Positions 25,235 to 33,990 of a stretch of DNA of 64,000 nucleotides are shown here, in pieces. The notes beneath the pieces were generated by a model, which was not told the DNA's origin, searched no databases, and saw nothing but the letters and a program-made list of their open reading frames with translations. Position 1 is the stretch's first letter. Each line of letters opens with the position of its first letter. The position numbers and the translations under genes are program-made. The stretch is from Clostridiales bacterium Firm_11 (GTDB taxonomy: Bacteria > Bacillota > Clostridia > Christensenellales > Aristaeellaceae): positions 248,001 through 312,000 of the forward strand of contig LVAQ01000006.1 in NCBI GenBank assembly GCA_001604105.1. Reading direction: 5' to 3'.

Positions 25235-27844
25235 ATGACCTACTCACAAAAGCCTGTGGATAGTGTGCAACGTTTACAAGAGGCTATCACAGAAGTTCGC
25301 GCAGCACAAAAAGCGTTTGCAGCATTTACCCAGGAGCAAGTTGACCGTGTTTTCTTTGCCGCTGCCATGGCAGCAAACCGCGAGCGCATTTCGCTGGCAA
25401 AGCTGGCTGTTTCTGAAACCGGTATGGGCATCGTGGAAGATAAGGTTATCAAAAACCATTATGCCGCGGAGTATATTTATAACGCTTACCGCGATACCAA
25501 AACATGCGGTGTAATCGAACAGGACGCCGCCTATGGCATCACAAAAATCGCCGAGCCCATCGGCGTAATCGCCGCTGTTATTCCAACAACCAACCCAACT
25601 TCCACCGCCATTTTCAAGACGCTCATCGCGCTGAAAACGCGCAATGGAATCATAATCAGCCCGCATCCGCGCGCAAAGCAATGCACCATCGCCGCCGCAA
25701 GAATTGTGTTGGAGGCAGCCGTTGCCGCAGGCGCTCCGCAAGGCATCATCCGCTGGATTGATGTGCCGAGCTTGGATATGACCAATGCCGTTATGAAGGA
25801 ATGCGACTTGATACTGGCGACCGGTGGGCCGGGCATGGTTCGTGCCGCCTATTCCAGCGGCAAACCAGCCTTGGGTGTGGGCGCAGGCAACGTCCCCGCC
25901 ATTGTGGATGACAGCGCGGATGTCCAGCTGGCTGTCAACTCTATCATCCATTCAAAGACCTTCGATCATGGCATGATCTGCGCCTCCGAGCAGGCTGTAA
26001 TCGTGCTTGATAACATCTATCAACAGGTTCGTGATGAGTTTGCCGTTCGCGGTTGCTACTTCCTTAAAGAGGTAGAGCTGGATATGGTTCGCAAGACCAT
26101 CATCATCAACGGCGCACTCAACGCTAAAATCGTTGGTCAATCTGCAACCACCATTGCCGCGCTTGCAGGCATAACGGTGCCCGAAACCACAAAGATCCTC
26201 ATCGGCGAAGTGGAGAGCGTAGACATGAGCGAGGAGTTCGCGCATGAGAAACTCTCTCCTGTGCTGGCAATGTATCATGCCCGGGATTTCGAGGAAGCCC
26301 TCCAGAAAGCCGAGCGTTTGATCGAAGATGGCGGGCACGGCCATACGGCCAGCGTGTACCTTGATCCGATCACCCGAAAGGATCGCCTTGCGCTGTTTAC
26401 CAGCAAAATGGAAACGTGTCGCATCCTCGTCAACACGCCATCCTCCCACGGCGGCATCGGAGACCTTTACAATTTCAAGCTTATGCCCTCCTTAACGCTA
26501 GGCTGCGGATCGTGGGGTGGCAACGTCATCGGGGAGAACGTTGGCGTAAAGCATCTGCTGAATATTAAAACCGTTGCCGAGAGGAGGGAGAACATGCTCT
26601 GGTTCCGTGCGCCGCAAAAGGTGTACATCAAAAGAGGTTGCTTGCCCATCGCCCTTCAGGAGTTAAAAGATGTTCTTGGCAAACAACGCGTCTTTGTAGT
26701 AACAGACACCTTTCTCTTCCAGAATGGTTACGCAAATGCTGTAACCCAGCGTTTGGATGAGCTGGGCATACAACATACGACCTTCTTCAACGTGGAACCC
26801 GACCCTACCCTTGCCTGCGCGCGGGAAGGCGCCAAAGCCATGGAGGCTTTTCAGCCGGATTGCATTATCGCATTGGGCGGCGGAAGCGCGATGGATGCGG
26901 CTAAGATCATGTGGGTTCTCTATGAACATCCGGCCTGCGATTTCATGGATATGGCGATGCGCTTCAGTGATATCCGCAAACGGGTGTATCCCTTCCCCCG
27001 GATGGGTGAGAAGGCAATATTCGTAGCTGTGCCTACTACGGCCGGCACAGGGAGCGAAGTTACGCCCTTTGCGGTCATTACCGATGAGAACAGCGGCGTC
27101 AAACACGCGCTTGCGGATTATGAGTTGCTGCCGTATATGGCCATCGTAGATGCTGACCTGATGATGAACGCGCCCAAGGGGCTCACCGCCGCCAGCGGTT
27201 TCGACGCTGTCACCCACGCGCTGGAAGCCATCGCAAGCATGCTCGCCACCGACTATACCGATGGGCTGGCTTTGCAGAGTCTCAAGATGATTTTCGATTA
27301 CCTCCCCCGCGCGTACGAAAACGGGCAAACCGATGCCCTTGCCCGTGAGAAGATGGCAAATGCGGCAACCATTGCCGGTATGGCCTTTGCCAATGCGTTC
27401 CTGGGCATATGCCATAGCATGGCGCATAAGCTGGGCGCGTTCCACCACCTGCCGCACGGCATCGCAAATGCCCTGCTCATATGTGAAGTATTGCGCTACA
27501 ATGCAGAAGAAGCGCCCACCAAAATGGGTACTTTCTCCCAGTATGATCACCCCCATACGCTTGCGCGCTATGCCATGGTTGCCGATGCGCTAAACCTTGG
27601 CGGCAATAGCGATTCGGAGAAGCTGGACGCCCTCATTACAGCGCTGGAAATCCTTAAAGCACAAATCGGCATCAAGAAGACCATTCGGGATTACGGTGTG
27701 GATGAGCAGGATTTTCTGGCCAGACTGGATGAGATGACCGAACTTGCCTTTGATGATCAGTGCACAGGCGCCAACCCGCGCTATCCCCTTATGAAGGAAA
27801 TCAAGCAGCTGTATCTAAACGCCTACTATGGCGATGGGAAGTAA
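25235..27844 (+). CDS. adhE: Bifunctional acetaldehyde-CoA / alcohol dehydrogenase
   Basis: Reduces acetyl-CoA to acetaldehyde and then ethanol, regenerating two NAD+. 869 residues, normal AdhE length. N-terminal CoA-acylating aldehyde dehydrogenase (about 1-440) with GVGAGNVPAIVD and the catalytic Cys in DHGMICASEQAV. C-terminal iron-dependent alcohol dehydrogenase (about 460-869) with ALGGGSAMDAAK, TAGTGSEVTPFAVI, and metal ligands in GFDAVTHALEA, GICHSMAHK and FHHLPHG. Two Rex boxes lie upstream. The gene is followed after 14 bases by a small kinase. Confidence 0.98.
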   Translation: MTYSQKPVDSVQRLQEAITEVRAAQKAFAAFTQEQVDRVFFAAAMAANRERISLAKLAVSETGMGIVEDKVIKNHYAAEYIYNAYRDTKTCGVIEQDAAYGITKIAEPIGVIAAVIPTTNPTSTAIFKTLIALKTRNGIIISPHPRAKQCTIAAARIVLEAAVAAGAPQGIIRWIDVPSLDMTNAVMKECDLILATGGPGMVRAAYSSGKPALGVGAGNVPAIVDDSADVQLAVNSIIHSKTFDHGMICASEQAVIVLDNIYQQVRDEFAVRGCYFLKEVELDMVRKTIIINGALNAKIVGQSATTIAALAGITVPETTKILIGEVESVDMSEEFAHEKLSPVLAMYHARDFEEALQKAERLIEDGGHGHTASVYLDPITRKDRLALFTSKMETCRILVNTPSSHGGIGDLYNFKLMPSLTLGCGSWGGNVIGENVGVKHLLNIKTVAERRENMLWFRAPQKVYIKRGCLPIALQELKDVLGKQRVFVVTDTFLFQNGYANAVTQRLDELGIQHTTFFNVEPDPTLACAREGAKAMEAFQPDCIIALGGGSAMDAAKIMWVLYEHPACDFMDMAMRFSDIRKRVYPFPRMGEKAIFVAVPTTAGTGSEVTPFAVITDENSGVKHALADYELLPYMAIVDADLMMNAPKGLTAASGFDAVTHALEAIASMLATDYTDGLALQSLKMIFDYLPRAYENGQTDALAREKMANAATIAGMAFANAFLGICHSMAHKLGAFHHLPHGIANALLICEVLRYNAEEAPTKMGTFSQYDHPHTLARYAMVADALNLGGNSDSEKLDALITALEILKAQIGIKKTIRDYGVDEQDFLARLDEMTELAFDDQCTGANPRYPLMKEIKQLYLNAYYGDGK

Positions 27845-27858
27845 AGGAGGGCGGAAGC

Positions 27859-28608
27859 ATGAAGCTGGATCAGGTGATTGCGGTTCGCGCAAACAAGACC
27901 GTCTATCGGGAGGGCTCCCTGGCTGTCAAAGTATTTGACAACGCCTATGGAAAATCCGATGTGCTGAACGAGGCGCTCAATCATGCCCGCGCGGAAGAAA
28001 CCGCGCTGAACGTACCGATGCTGCATGAGGTTACGAAAGTCGAGGGTAAATGGGCCATTATCACCGATTTTATCGAAGGAAAAACGCTCGCGCAATACAT
28101 GGCGGAGCATCCGGAGCGTAAGCCTGAATACCTCGAGACGCTAGTTACCTTACAGTTGAGCGTACACGCGCAAGCTTCGCCGCTCATGACGCTGCTGCGC
28201 CACAAAATGCGCCGCAAAATCACACAAAGCGGGCTGGATGCAACCACCCGCTATGAGTTGCAAACCCGTTTGGAAGGTATGCCCAAGCACCGCAAGCTTT
28301 GTCATGGTGATTTCAATCCCAGGAATATCATCATCAAAGAGGACGGTACGGCCTATATTCTGGATTGGGCGCACGCGACGCAGGGTAACGCTTCCGCAGA
28401 TGCAGCGCGCACCTACCTCCTCTTTTGGCTTGACGGGGACATTTCCGGCGCGGAGCAGTACCTGGAGTTATTCTGCCGTCGAAGTGATACTGCCAAACAG
28501 TATGTACAAAAATGGATCCCCATTGTCGCGGCCAGCCAAATCGGTAAAGGCAAACCCGAAGAACTTGCGTTTCTGCTGCGCTGGGCCAATGTGATGGATT
28601 ACGAATAA
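27859..28608 (+). CDS. APH/choline-kinase-like phosphotransferase
   Basis: A 249-residue small-molecule kinase of the aminoglycoside/choline phosphotransferase fold. The catalytic loop is CHGDFNPRNIII (H-G-D-x-N-P-x-N) and the Mg-binding loop is YILDWAHA. It resembles the small clostridial phosphotransferases placed with this fold rather than a known resistance enzyme. The frame is open further upstream into adhE, but AAAGGAGG at 27843-27850 sets the ATG at 27859. It sits 14 bases after adhE and is probably cotranscribed. The substrate is unknown. Confidence 0.8.
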   Translation: MKLDQVIAVRANKTVYREGSLAVKVFDNAYGKSDVLNEALNHARAEETALNVPMLHEVTKVEGKWAIITDFIEGKTLAQYMAEHPERKPEYLETLVTLQLSVHAQASPLMTLLRHKMRRKITQSGLDATTRYELQTRLEGMPKHRKLCHGDFNPRNIIIKEDGTAYILDWAHATQGNASADAARTYLLFWLDGDISGAEQYLELFCRRSDTAKQYVQKWIPIVAASQIGKGKPEELAFLLRWANVMDYE

Positions 28609-28778
28609 TCCGCGTCCTGTGGAATGCGAATCGCAACCATCCATGAGCGTAACTAGTAGCGCTCACTAAGCTGAGATGCCAGGAATCGCGAGGCTTGCGC
28701 AAGCTTTCTCCTTAACTTGCAGCGGTGCGGCAAACGGCACCATCGCGCAAGGTAAATGACCATTCCATAAGGGATAAG

Positions 28779-28830
28779 GCAATAGAAAGACTGCAAGGAC
28801 AATCTGTCCGCGCAGTCTTTCTGTTGCTTT
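28779..28830. terminator. Long hairpin between convergent genes
   Basis: GCAATAGAAAGACTGC (28779-28794) pairs with GCAGTCTTTCTGTTGC (28812-28827) with one G-U pair, and the interior GGACA-ATC-TGTCC extends the stem to about 21 pairs. It lies between convergent genes ending at 28608 and 28857, so it probably terminates both, though the T tract is weak (CTTTG on the plus strand). The rest of the 248-base gap shows nothing I can identify. Confidence 0.5.
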
Positions 28831-28856
28831 GCCAGCGATTTTCTCGCCTACCATCG

Positions 28857-30434
28857 TTACGAGCGTTTCCTGAGTACTCGCCCCGCCGTCTGGCTTACGT
28901 ATTGTCCCGCGTCTACTGCAAACGTACCATTGACCAGCACATAACGGATTCCCTCCGGCTTACTGTCCGGTTTGGATAAATCCACACGCAACCCGGCTGG
29001 GTCTATGATGGTTACATCCGCGTAGTTGCCTTCCAGGATACTGCCGCGTTCCGCGATACCAAAGCGGCGCGCGGTTCCCTGCGTCATCTTATGAATCACA
29101 CGTTCCATGGGAATACCCCACTGTTGTGCCATCAGCAGAAAATGCGGGTAACCTTGATAGGCGGATGCGTTTTGGAGCCCTTGATGCTCCACCCATGCAT
29201 CAGTCATAAACAGGGAAAGCTCATCTTCCATCAGGCGGCGCAAAATGGCTTCATTGTAATATTTACTCAGGTAAACACGACCCTCACCGCCGGAGAGATC
29301 GATCAATTTCAGATACAAATCCAGCGGGTCCATACCCTCCGCTTTGGCGATTTCAGCCACAGTGCGCCCTTCATATTGCGGCTTGTCATCGGCAATGTAT
29401 GCAACCGTGATGTCCTCATACCCAATGCCCAGTGCCTTTCGCGTGATATCGATGGTTATGCGCAGCTTCAAACGGTTGAGCGGTGTTTTGCGTTTGGCAA
29501 TCGGCAGCGCCAGGTACCATGGCGGGCATATTACGGTAATCACCGATGCCCCATAGCTCATGGAGTAGTTGTCATAAGCGATATCATAGCCCTGCGCCCG
29601 TGCGGCGTAGAACTTATTGAGCATCGCATCCACGCATTTCCACGAGGATTTGCCCACAAATATCAAATGTGAGTACTCCACCCTTACCCCCGAGGCGCGC
29701 ATCAGGTCAATCACCTCATCCAGCGCAATTTCTATATGCGGTTTGGAAAGCAAAGGGTAACCAAGCGCAACGCTCGAATTCGCGCGTGGGTGTACGGTCA
29801 GGATGCCGTCATACTCAGCAATCTTCTTGGCAAAAGCCACCAGTTCAGCGCGGGGTGCGTACATCCCGGGTTCATACATAAAACCGAAACTACCGCCGAA
29901 TGCGCCGCCGCGCATGGCATCTTCCACCAACGCGAGTTCCCTTGCCAGTTCCTGTTCCGTGAGTTTACAGGAGGCAAGTCCGGTCACGCTGATCCGCGCC
30001 GTGCCATGACCTATCAATGGCGCGATATTCACAAATGCTTTCCCCTGTGCCTCTGCACAGAATTCCGCATAGCTTCCTGCCCTGCGTGCGCGGAACAAAC
30101 CCGCGCCCACTTTGTCACGATGTGGCGAATCCGATTCTACCCCGAAGGCAGAAAAACCGCAGTTCCCCGTAACTTGTGTAGTGATGCCCTGTTCCAAAAA
30201 GGGTTTGAAGAAACGTTCCGCATCATCCAAATCCACATAAAAATCATTATGAGAATGAGCATCAATCAACCCGGGCGCGATGGCCAAACCCGTACAGTCG
30301 ATGATACGCTCCGCCGCATGGTCGATGGAATCGGCCACTTTGATGATACGGTCTTCGTTGAGCAGTACATCCGCTAAACGCGGCGGATCCTGCGAGCCGT
30401 CATAAAGCAGTCCGCCCTTGAGAAGGATCGTCAT
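28857..30434 (-). CDS. N-acyl-D-amino-acid deacylase / D-aminoacylase family amidohydrolase
   Basis: A 525-residue zinc amidohydrolase of the D-aminoacylase type, with the metal site DAHSHND near residue 60, GNCGFSAFG, an HGTARISVTG loop, EYSHLIFVGK, and the C-terminal TARRFGIAERGSILEGNYADVTIIDP. These enzymes release D-amino acids from N-acyl forms, or act on related dipeptides and hydantoin-like compounds; substrate not deducible. No signal peptide, so it is cytosolic. GAGGGG precedes the ATG. It is divergent from the PfkB-aldolase operon across 324 bases. Confidence 0.88.
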   Translation of the reverse strand: MTILLKGGLLYDGSQDPPRLADVLLNEDRIIKVADSIDHAAERIIDCTGLAIAPGLIDAHSHNDFYVDLDDAERFFKPFLEQGITTQVTGNCGFSAFGVESDSPHRDKVGAGLFRARRAGSYAEFCAEAQGKAFVNIAPLIGHGTARISVTGLASCKLTEQELARELALVEDAMRGGAFGGSFGFMYEPGMYAPRAELVAFAKKIAEYDGILTVHPRANSSVALGYPLLSKPHIEIALDEVIDLMRASGVRVEYSHLIFVGKSSWKCVDAMLNKFYAARAQGYDIAYDNYSMSYGASVITVICPPWYLALPIAKRKTPLNRLKLRITIDITRKALGIGYEDITVAYIADDKPQYEGRTVAEIAKAEGMDPLDLYLKLIDLSGGEGRVYLSKYYNEAILRRLMEDELSLFMTDAWVEHQGLQNASAYQGYPHFLLMAQQWGIPMERVIHKMTQGTARRFGIAERGSILEGNYADVTIIDPAGLRVDLSKPDSKPEGIRYVLVNGTFAVDAGQYVSQTAGRVLRKRS

Positions 30435-30758
30435 ACTGTGCCCCTCACTTTCTTTTGCGTGTCGCCTGGTATCATAACGTATAAACTGCGTAATGCCCTG
30501 ACTCTGCCGGTGTTAATGTACCTGAGATAGCCTTGCTGCATTATACCCTTTTGCCCGTTTGCATGCAATCCATAGACCCGTCCTCTTGACTTCATAACCG
30601 CATTCACGGGACTGACATCGCGCATTTTATCCGTGCAAAACGCAGCCAAATGCATTATACTAGGCATTGATGTTCCCTCCATGTCCTATGACGAGGCGCC
30701 TTGAAGGTGCGGCGCCATTTTCGACTGTCTGATGAAATCAGAACGCAGGAGGCTGCCC
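30435..30758. other. Divergent intergenic region, amidohydrolase / PfkB operon
   Basis: 324 bases with one clear minus-strand promoter (listed separately), giving the amidohydrolase a leader of about 100 bases. On the plus strand a TATACT lies at about 30656, but no matching -35 is convincing. An 83-codon minus-strand ORF here lacks a ribosome site and is dismissed. Confidence 0.5.
30540..30568 (-). promoter_or_regulatory. Promoter of the amidohydrolase gene
   Basis: Minus strand TTGCAT (30563-30568) and perfect TATAAT (30540-30545), 17-base spacer. Initiation near 30533. Confidence 0.65.
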
Positions 30759-31889
30759 ATGCACGATCAAAGACGTCCGCAGGCTGTGGTAGCGGGTCAC
30801 ATCTGCCTGGATATCACCCCCGCTTTCGGCGCAAGTGAGACGCCGCTGTCCAGCCTAATTATGCCCGGCAAACTGACCCATGTCGGCGCGGCGGATGTGC
30901 ATACCGGCGGTTGCGTAGCCAATACCGGCCTAGCGTTACGTCGGCTTGGCGTACCCACACAGTTGGTCGCTCGTGTCGGGGATGACGTCCTTGCCGGGGT
31001 TCTCCATACGCTGCTTGCGGCGGAGGGTGATGATGCGAATCTATCCTTATCGATAGATAAAAACAGCTCCACCTCCTACAGCATCGTTCTTGCGCCGCCC
31101 GGAATCGATCGCATGTTCCTGCATAACGCAGGTGCAAACGAGCGCTTTTGTGAGGCAGATGTTCCGGATTCTTTGCTTGCCGGTGCATCCTTGCTGCATT
31201 TTGGCTATCCGCCGCTGATGCTGCGTATGTGTCAGGATAACGGCGCGGAATTACTTTCATTGTTCAGGCGCGCAAAGGCGCTTGGTTTGGCCACCTCCAT
31301 GGATATGGCGTCCATTGACCCTGCCAGCGAGGCGGCGCGTTTGCATTGGCCTACGCTGCTTGCCAAGTTGTTGCCACTGGTGGATTTCTTTCTGCCCAGC
31401 GCCGAAGAGCTATGCTTCATGATTGATCCGGCGCGTTATGCGCAGTGGCAGGCACGCGCTGCATCGGGCGATGTAACCGGCACGCTGGATATCCAGCAGG
31501 ATGTCGCGCCCCTGGCAGAGCAGCTGATCCAGATGGGCGCTGCCGTTATCGTCATTAAATGCGGCAGGCAGGGCATGTATTACCGCTCGGCGGGCAAACA
31601 GGCGATCCAGCGTATCGGGCTATCATTGGACTCAAGTAGCTGGGAAAACCTGAGCGGGCATATGCCTGCTTATAAGCCCGACAAAGTGGTCTGCGCAACC
31701 GGCGCTGGAGATACCAGCATTGCAGGCTTTTTAGCTTCTGTGCTGGAAGGGTTATCGTTTCAGCGCTGTGTACAGCGCGCAGCAGCGGTAGGCGCTTGCT
31801 GCGTGGAAGCCATCGATGCGCTTTCCGGCCTCCGCCCGCTTGCCGTTTTGGATCAACGGATCGCATCTGGCTGGGAAACTAACCGCTAA
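30759..31889 (+). CDS. PfkB-family carbohydrate kinase
   Basis: A 376-residue ribokinase/PfkB-fold kinase. N-terminal signature VVAGHICLDITP, glycine-rich GGCVANTGLALRRLG, ARVGDD, and the C-terminal catalytic GAGDTSIAGFL. It probably phosphorylates a sugar or sugar acid. The start with AGGAGG 7 bases upstream (30759) is preferred to the ATG at 30732. It is longer than ribokinase, with an insert near residues 215-250. It is followed after 12 bases by a class II aldolase, which suggests a kinase-aldolase pathway that phosphorylates and then splits a sugar. Similar pairs act on tagatose, inositol-derived or deoxy-sugar substrates. Confidence 0.88.
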   Translation: MHDQRRPQAVVAGHICLDITPAFGASETPLSSLIMPGKLTHVGAADVHTGGCVANTGLALRRLGVPTQLVARVGDDVLAGVLHTLLAAEGDDANLSLSIDKNSSTSYSIVLAPPGIDRMFLHNAGANERFCEADVPDSLLAGASLLHFGYPPLMLRMCQDNGAELLSLFRRAKALGLATSMDMASIDPASEAARLHWPTLLAKLLPLVDFFLPSAEELCFMIDPARYAQWQARAASGDVTGTLDIQQDVAPLAEQLIQMGAAVIVIKCGRQGMYYRSAGKQAIQRIGLSLDSSSWENLSGHMPAYKPDKVVCATGAGDTSIAGFLASVLEGLSFQRCVQRAAAVGACCVEAIDALSGLRPLAVLDQRIASGWETNR

Positions 31890-31901
31890 GGAGGTACAGG
31901 T

Positions 31902-32756
31902 ATGCTCGTTACCCTCAATGACATCCTGCCCGCAGCCAAACGAGATGGGTATGCAGTGGGGCTTTTCAACACAGTGAATTTTGAAATGGCGCGCGGCGTA
32001 TTGCAAGCGGCAGAAGCGCTGCGTTCCCCCGTTATCATCGGCACCGCGGAGGTGCTGCTCCCCTATGCCCCCTTGCAGGATCTGGCTGATTTGCTGAAAC
32101 CCATGGCCGAGCGTGCCAGTGTTCCCGTCGTCCTGCACTATGATCATGGGCTCACCTTTGATGCGTGCATGCTTGCGCTAAAATACGGTTTTACCTCGGT
32201 CATGTATGACCGCTCCACCTGCACATATGATGAAAACCTGCAAAGCGTCGCGGCGCTCACGCGCATCGCGCATGCGTTCGGCGCGTCGGTAGAAGCGGAG
32301 CTTGGTCATGTGGGTAATGCGGAGGGCGGCGCGCCGGAAACAGAAGAACTCGATCTAGCCCTCTTCTATACCAATCCAGAACAAGCCGCCGACTATGTCG
32401 CGGGCACAGGTGTGGACGCGCTTGCCATCGCGGTAGGTTCGGCACATGGCGCGTATCGGCTGCCGCCCAAGCTGGATTTTGATCGCATTACGGATATCGC
32501 TTCCTGCATTGCCACGCCACTGGTACTCCATGGCGGCAGTGGACTGACGGACGAGGATTTTCGCCATGCCATCCGCTGCGGTATCAGCAAAGTGAACATC
32601 TTTACCGATATCAACAACGCCGGCATTGTCGGGATGCAGGAAGGGTTAGCCATCGGCAAACACTCCGTGACTGATCTGATACCCTACCAGGTGGCGGCTA
32701 TCCGAACCGCAACCGAAGCAAAAATGCGATTGTTTGGCTCGGTGGGAAAGGCGTAG
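31902..32756 (+). CDS. Class II (zinc) ketose-bisphosphate aldolase family
   Basis: A 284-residue class II aldolase with the zinc site HYDHG near residue 83, EAELGHVG, the AVGSAHG loop and VLHGGSGL. These match the FbaA/KbaY family that splits ketose-1,6-bisphosphates into dihydroxyacetone phosphate and an aldehyde. The exact substrate (fructose-, tagatose- or another ketose phosphate) is uncertain, and the pairing with a PfkB kinase argues for a dedicated catabolic route, not glycolysis. The start ATG follows GGAGG. A DUF362 ferredoxin protein is next in the operon, 52 bases on. Confidence 0.88.
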   Translation: MLVTLNDILPAAKRDGYAVGLFNTVNFEMARGVLQAAEALRSPVIIGTAEVLLPYAPLQDLADLLKPMAERASVPVVLHYDHGLTFDACMLALKYGFTSVMYDRSTCTYDENLQSVAALTRIAHAFGASVEAELGHVGNAEGGAPETEELDLALFYTNPEQAADYVAGTGVDALAIAVGSAHGAYRLPPKLDFDRITDIASCIATPLVLHGGSGLTDEDFRHAIRCGISKVNIFTDINNAGIVGMQEGLAIGKHSVTDLIPYQVAAIRTATEAKMRLFGSVGKA

Positions 32757-32808
32757 CGCAGTACCCATCATGTATTCCTGCTCAAGCAACGCAATGAGGT
32801 GAAGCACC

Positions 32809-33897
32809 ATGCAGACCGTATCCATCCGACATACGCAAAGTTATGATCCCGACATCCTCTATCGTTCTGTTTGCGAACATTTTGAAGCGCTCATCCTCGC
32901 GGCGGATCTATCCGCGGACATGCACGTGCTGCTGAAACCGAATCTCTTAGCCGGACGTGATCCCTCCCTGGGCGTAACCACGCATCCCGCGCTGATCCAG
33001 GCGGTTGCCTTGCGCCTTCGGGAACTGGGCGTAAAACACATCACTTTGGCGGATAGCCCGGGCGGTTTGTATACCCCCGCGTCGCTGCGCAAGGTATATA
33101 GCGCTTGCAAACTGAATCCGCTGCGTGAAATACTTACACTCAATGAAGATGTTACCTCCGGCGAGCGGGATGGGTTTTCCATTCTAACACCCGTATTGCA
33201 GGCGGATTATCTCATTAACCTGCCAAAGCTCAAAACCCATGGACTCACCGTGATGAGCGCAAGCGTAAAAAACCTGTTCGGCTGTATTCCTGGTTTACGC
33301 AAGCCGGAGTTGCATTGCGTATACCCAACCATCGAAGCGTTTACCGCGTTGTTGCTCGACCTGAGCGCCGCTGTCAAACCCCACCTGACTTTGGTCGACG
33401 CCGTAGATTGCATGGAAGGCAATGGCCCGGGCGGCGGCAAGGTACGGCCAATGGGTTATACCCTATGTTCAAGGGATGTGTATGCGACAGATGAGATCGC
33501 CGCAAAGCTGATGGCCTTACAGCCATCCATGGCGCCCACCATCCGGCTTGCCCGTAAACGAGGTTTATGTGACCCGCAAGCCATACAGCAAATTGGCGAT
33601 AACTTGATACCCGCTAATCCCCCTTTTATACTGCCTGATTCGATCATCACCAAAGAGCGCTTCTTTTCTACAAGAGGCCTCTTTCACCACTTCTTTGGCC
33701 GTAAGCGTACCTATCCCGTCATCCTCGCGGATAAGTGCATCGGCTGCGGACTTTGCGGGGAATCCTGCCCCAAGCATCTGATTGACATTATGAGCAAAAA
33801 AGCCGTGATCGCCCGTAAGGGTTGTATATCCTGCTTTTGTTGTCAGGAGATGTGCCCGGTGCATGCCATTGATGTAGTGCGCAAACGCGCATGGTGA
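32809..33897 (+). CDS. DUF362 domain protein with two 4Fe-4S clusters
   Basis: 362 residues: an N-terminal DUF362 domain (about 1-280), with LLKPNLL, TLADSPGG, NLPKLKTHGLTVMSASVKN and LVDAVDCMEGNGPGGG, fused to a C-terminal ferredoxin with CIGCGLCGESCPKH and CISCFCCQEMCPVHA. DUF362-ferredoxins are common in anaerobes, and their reaction is not established. Cotranscription with a kinase and aldolase suggests that an electron-transfer step belongs to the same pathway. GAGG precedes the ATG. Confidence 0.85.
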   Translation: MQTVSIRHTQSYDPDILYRSVCEHFEALILAADLSADMHVLLKPNLLAGRDPSLGVTTHPALIQAVALRLRELGVKHITLADSPGGLYTPASLRKVYSACKLNPLREILTLNEDVTSGERDGFSILTPVLQADYLINLPKLKTHGLTVMSASVKNLFGCIPGLRKPELHCVYPTIEAFTALLLDLSAAVKPHLTLVDAVDCMEGNGPGGGKVRPMGYTLCSRDVYATDEIAAKLMALQPSMAPTIRLARKRGLCDPQAIQQIGDNLIPANPPFILPDSIITKERFFSTRGLFHHFFGRKRTYPVILADKCIGCGLCGESCPKHLIDIMSKKAVIARKGCISCFCCQEMCPVHAIDVVRKRAW

Positions 33898-33913
33898 CAT
33901 GTTTCAATGAACA

Positions 33914-33938
33914 CGCGCAGCACGCCCGATGCTGCGCG
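33914..33938 (+). terminator. Hairpin after the DUF362 gene
   Basis: CGCGCAGCA (33914-33922) and TGCTGCGCG (33930-33938) form a 9-bp perfect stem with a 7-base loop, 17 bases past the stop. No T tract follows, so it is either a weak terminator or an mRNA 3' stabiliser between convergent genes. Confidence 0.4.
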
Positions 33939-33990
33939 CTGCGTCTAGCGTATATAAATCATCTTGAACCCTCTGTCTTCCTTCGGGTAT

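Noticed and set aside
26663-27556. 297-codon ORF on the minus strand opposite adhE
   Set aside because: It lies wholly antisense to a well-conserved AdhE domain, has no ribosome site and its translation resembles no family. It is a codon-usage shadow.
30431-30682. 83-codon minus-strand ORF upstream of the amidohydrolase
   Set aside because: It spans the amidohydrolase promoter and leader and lacks a ribosome site.
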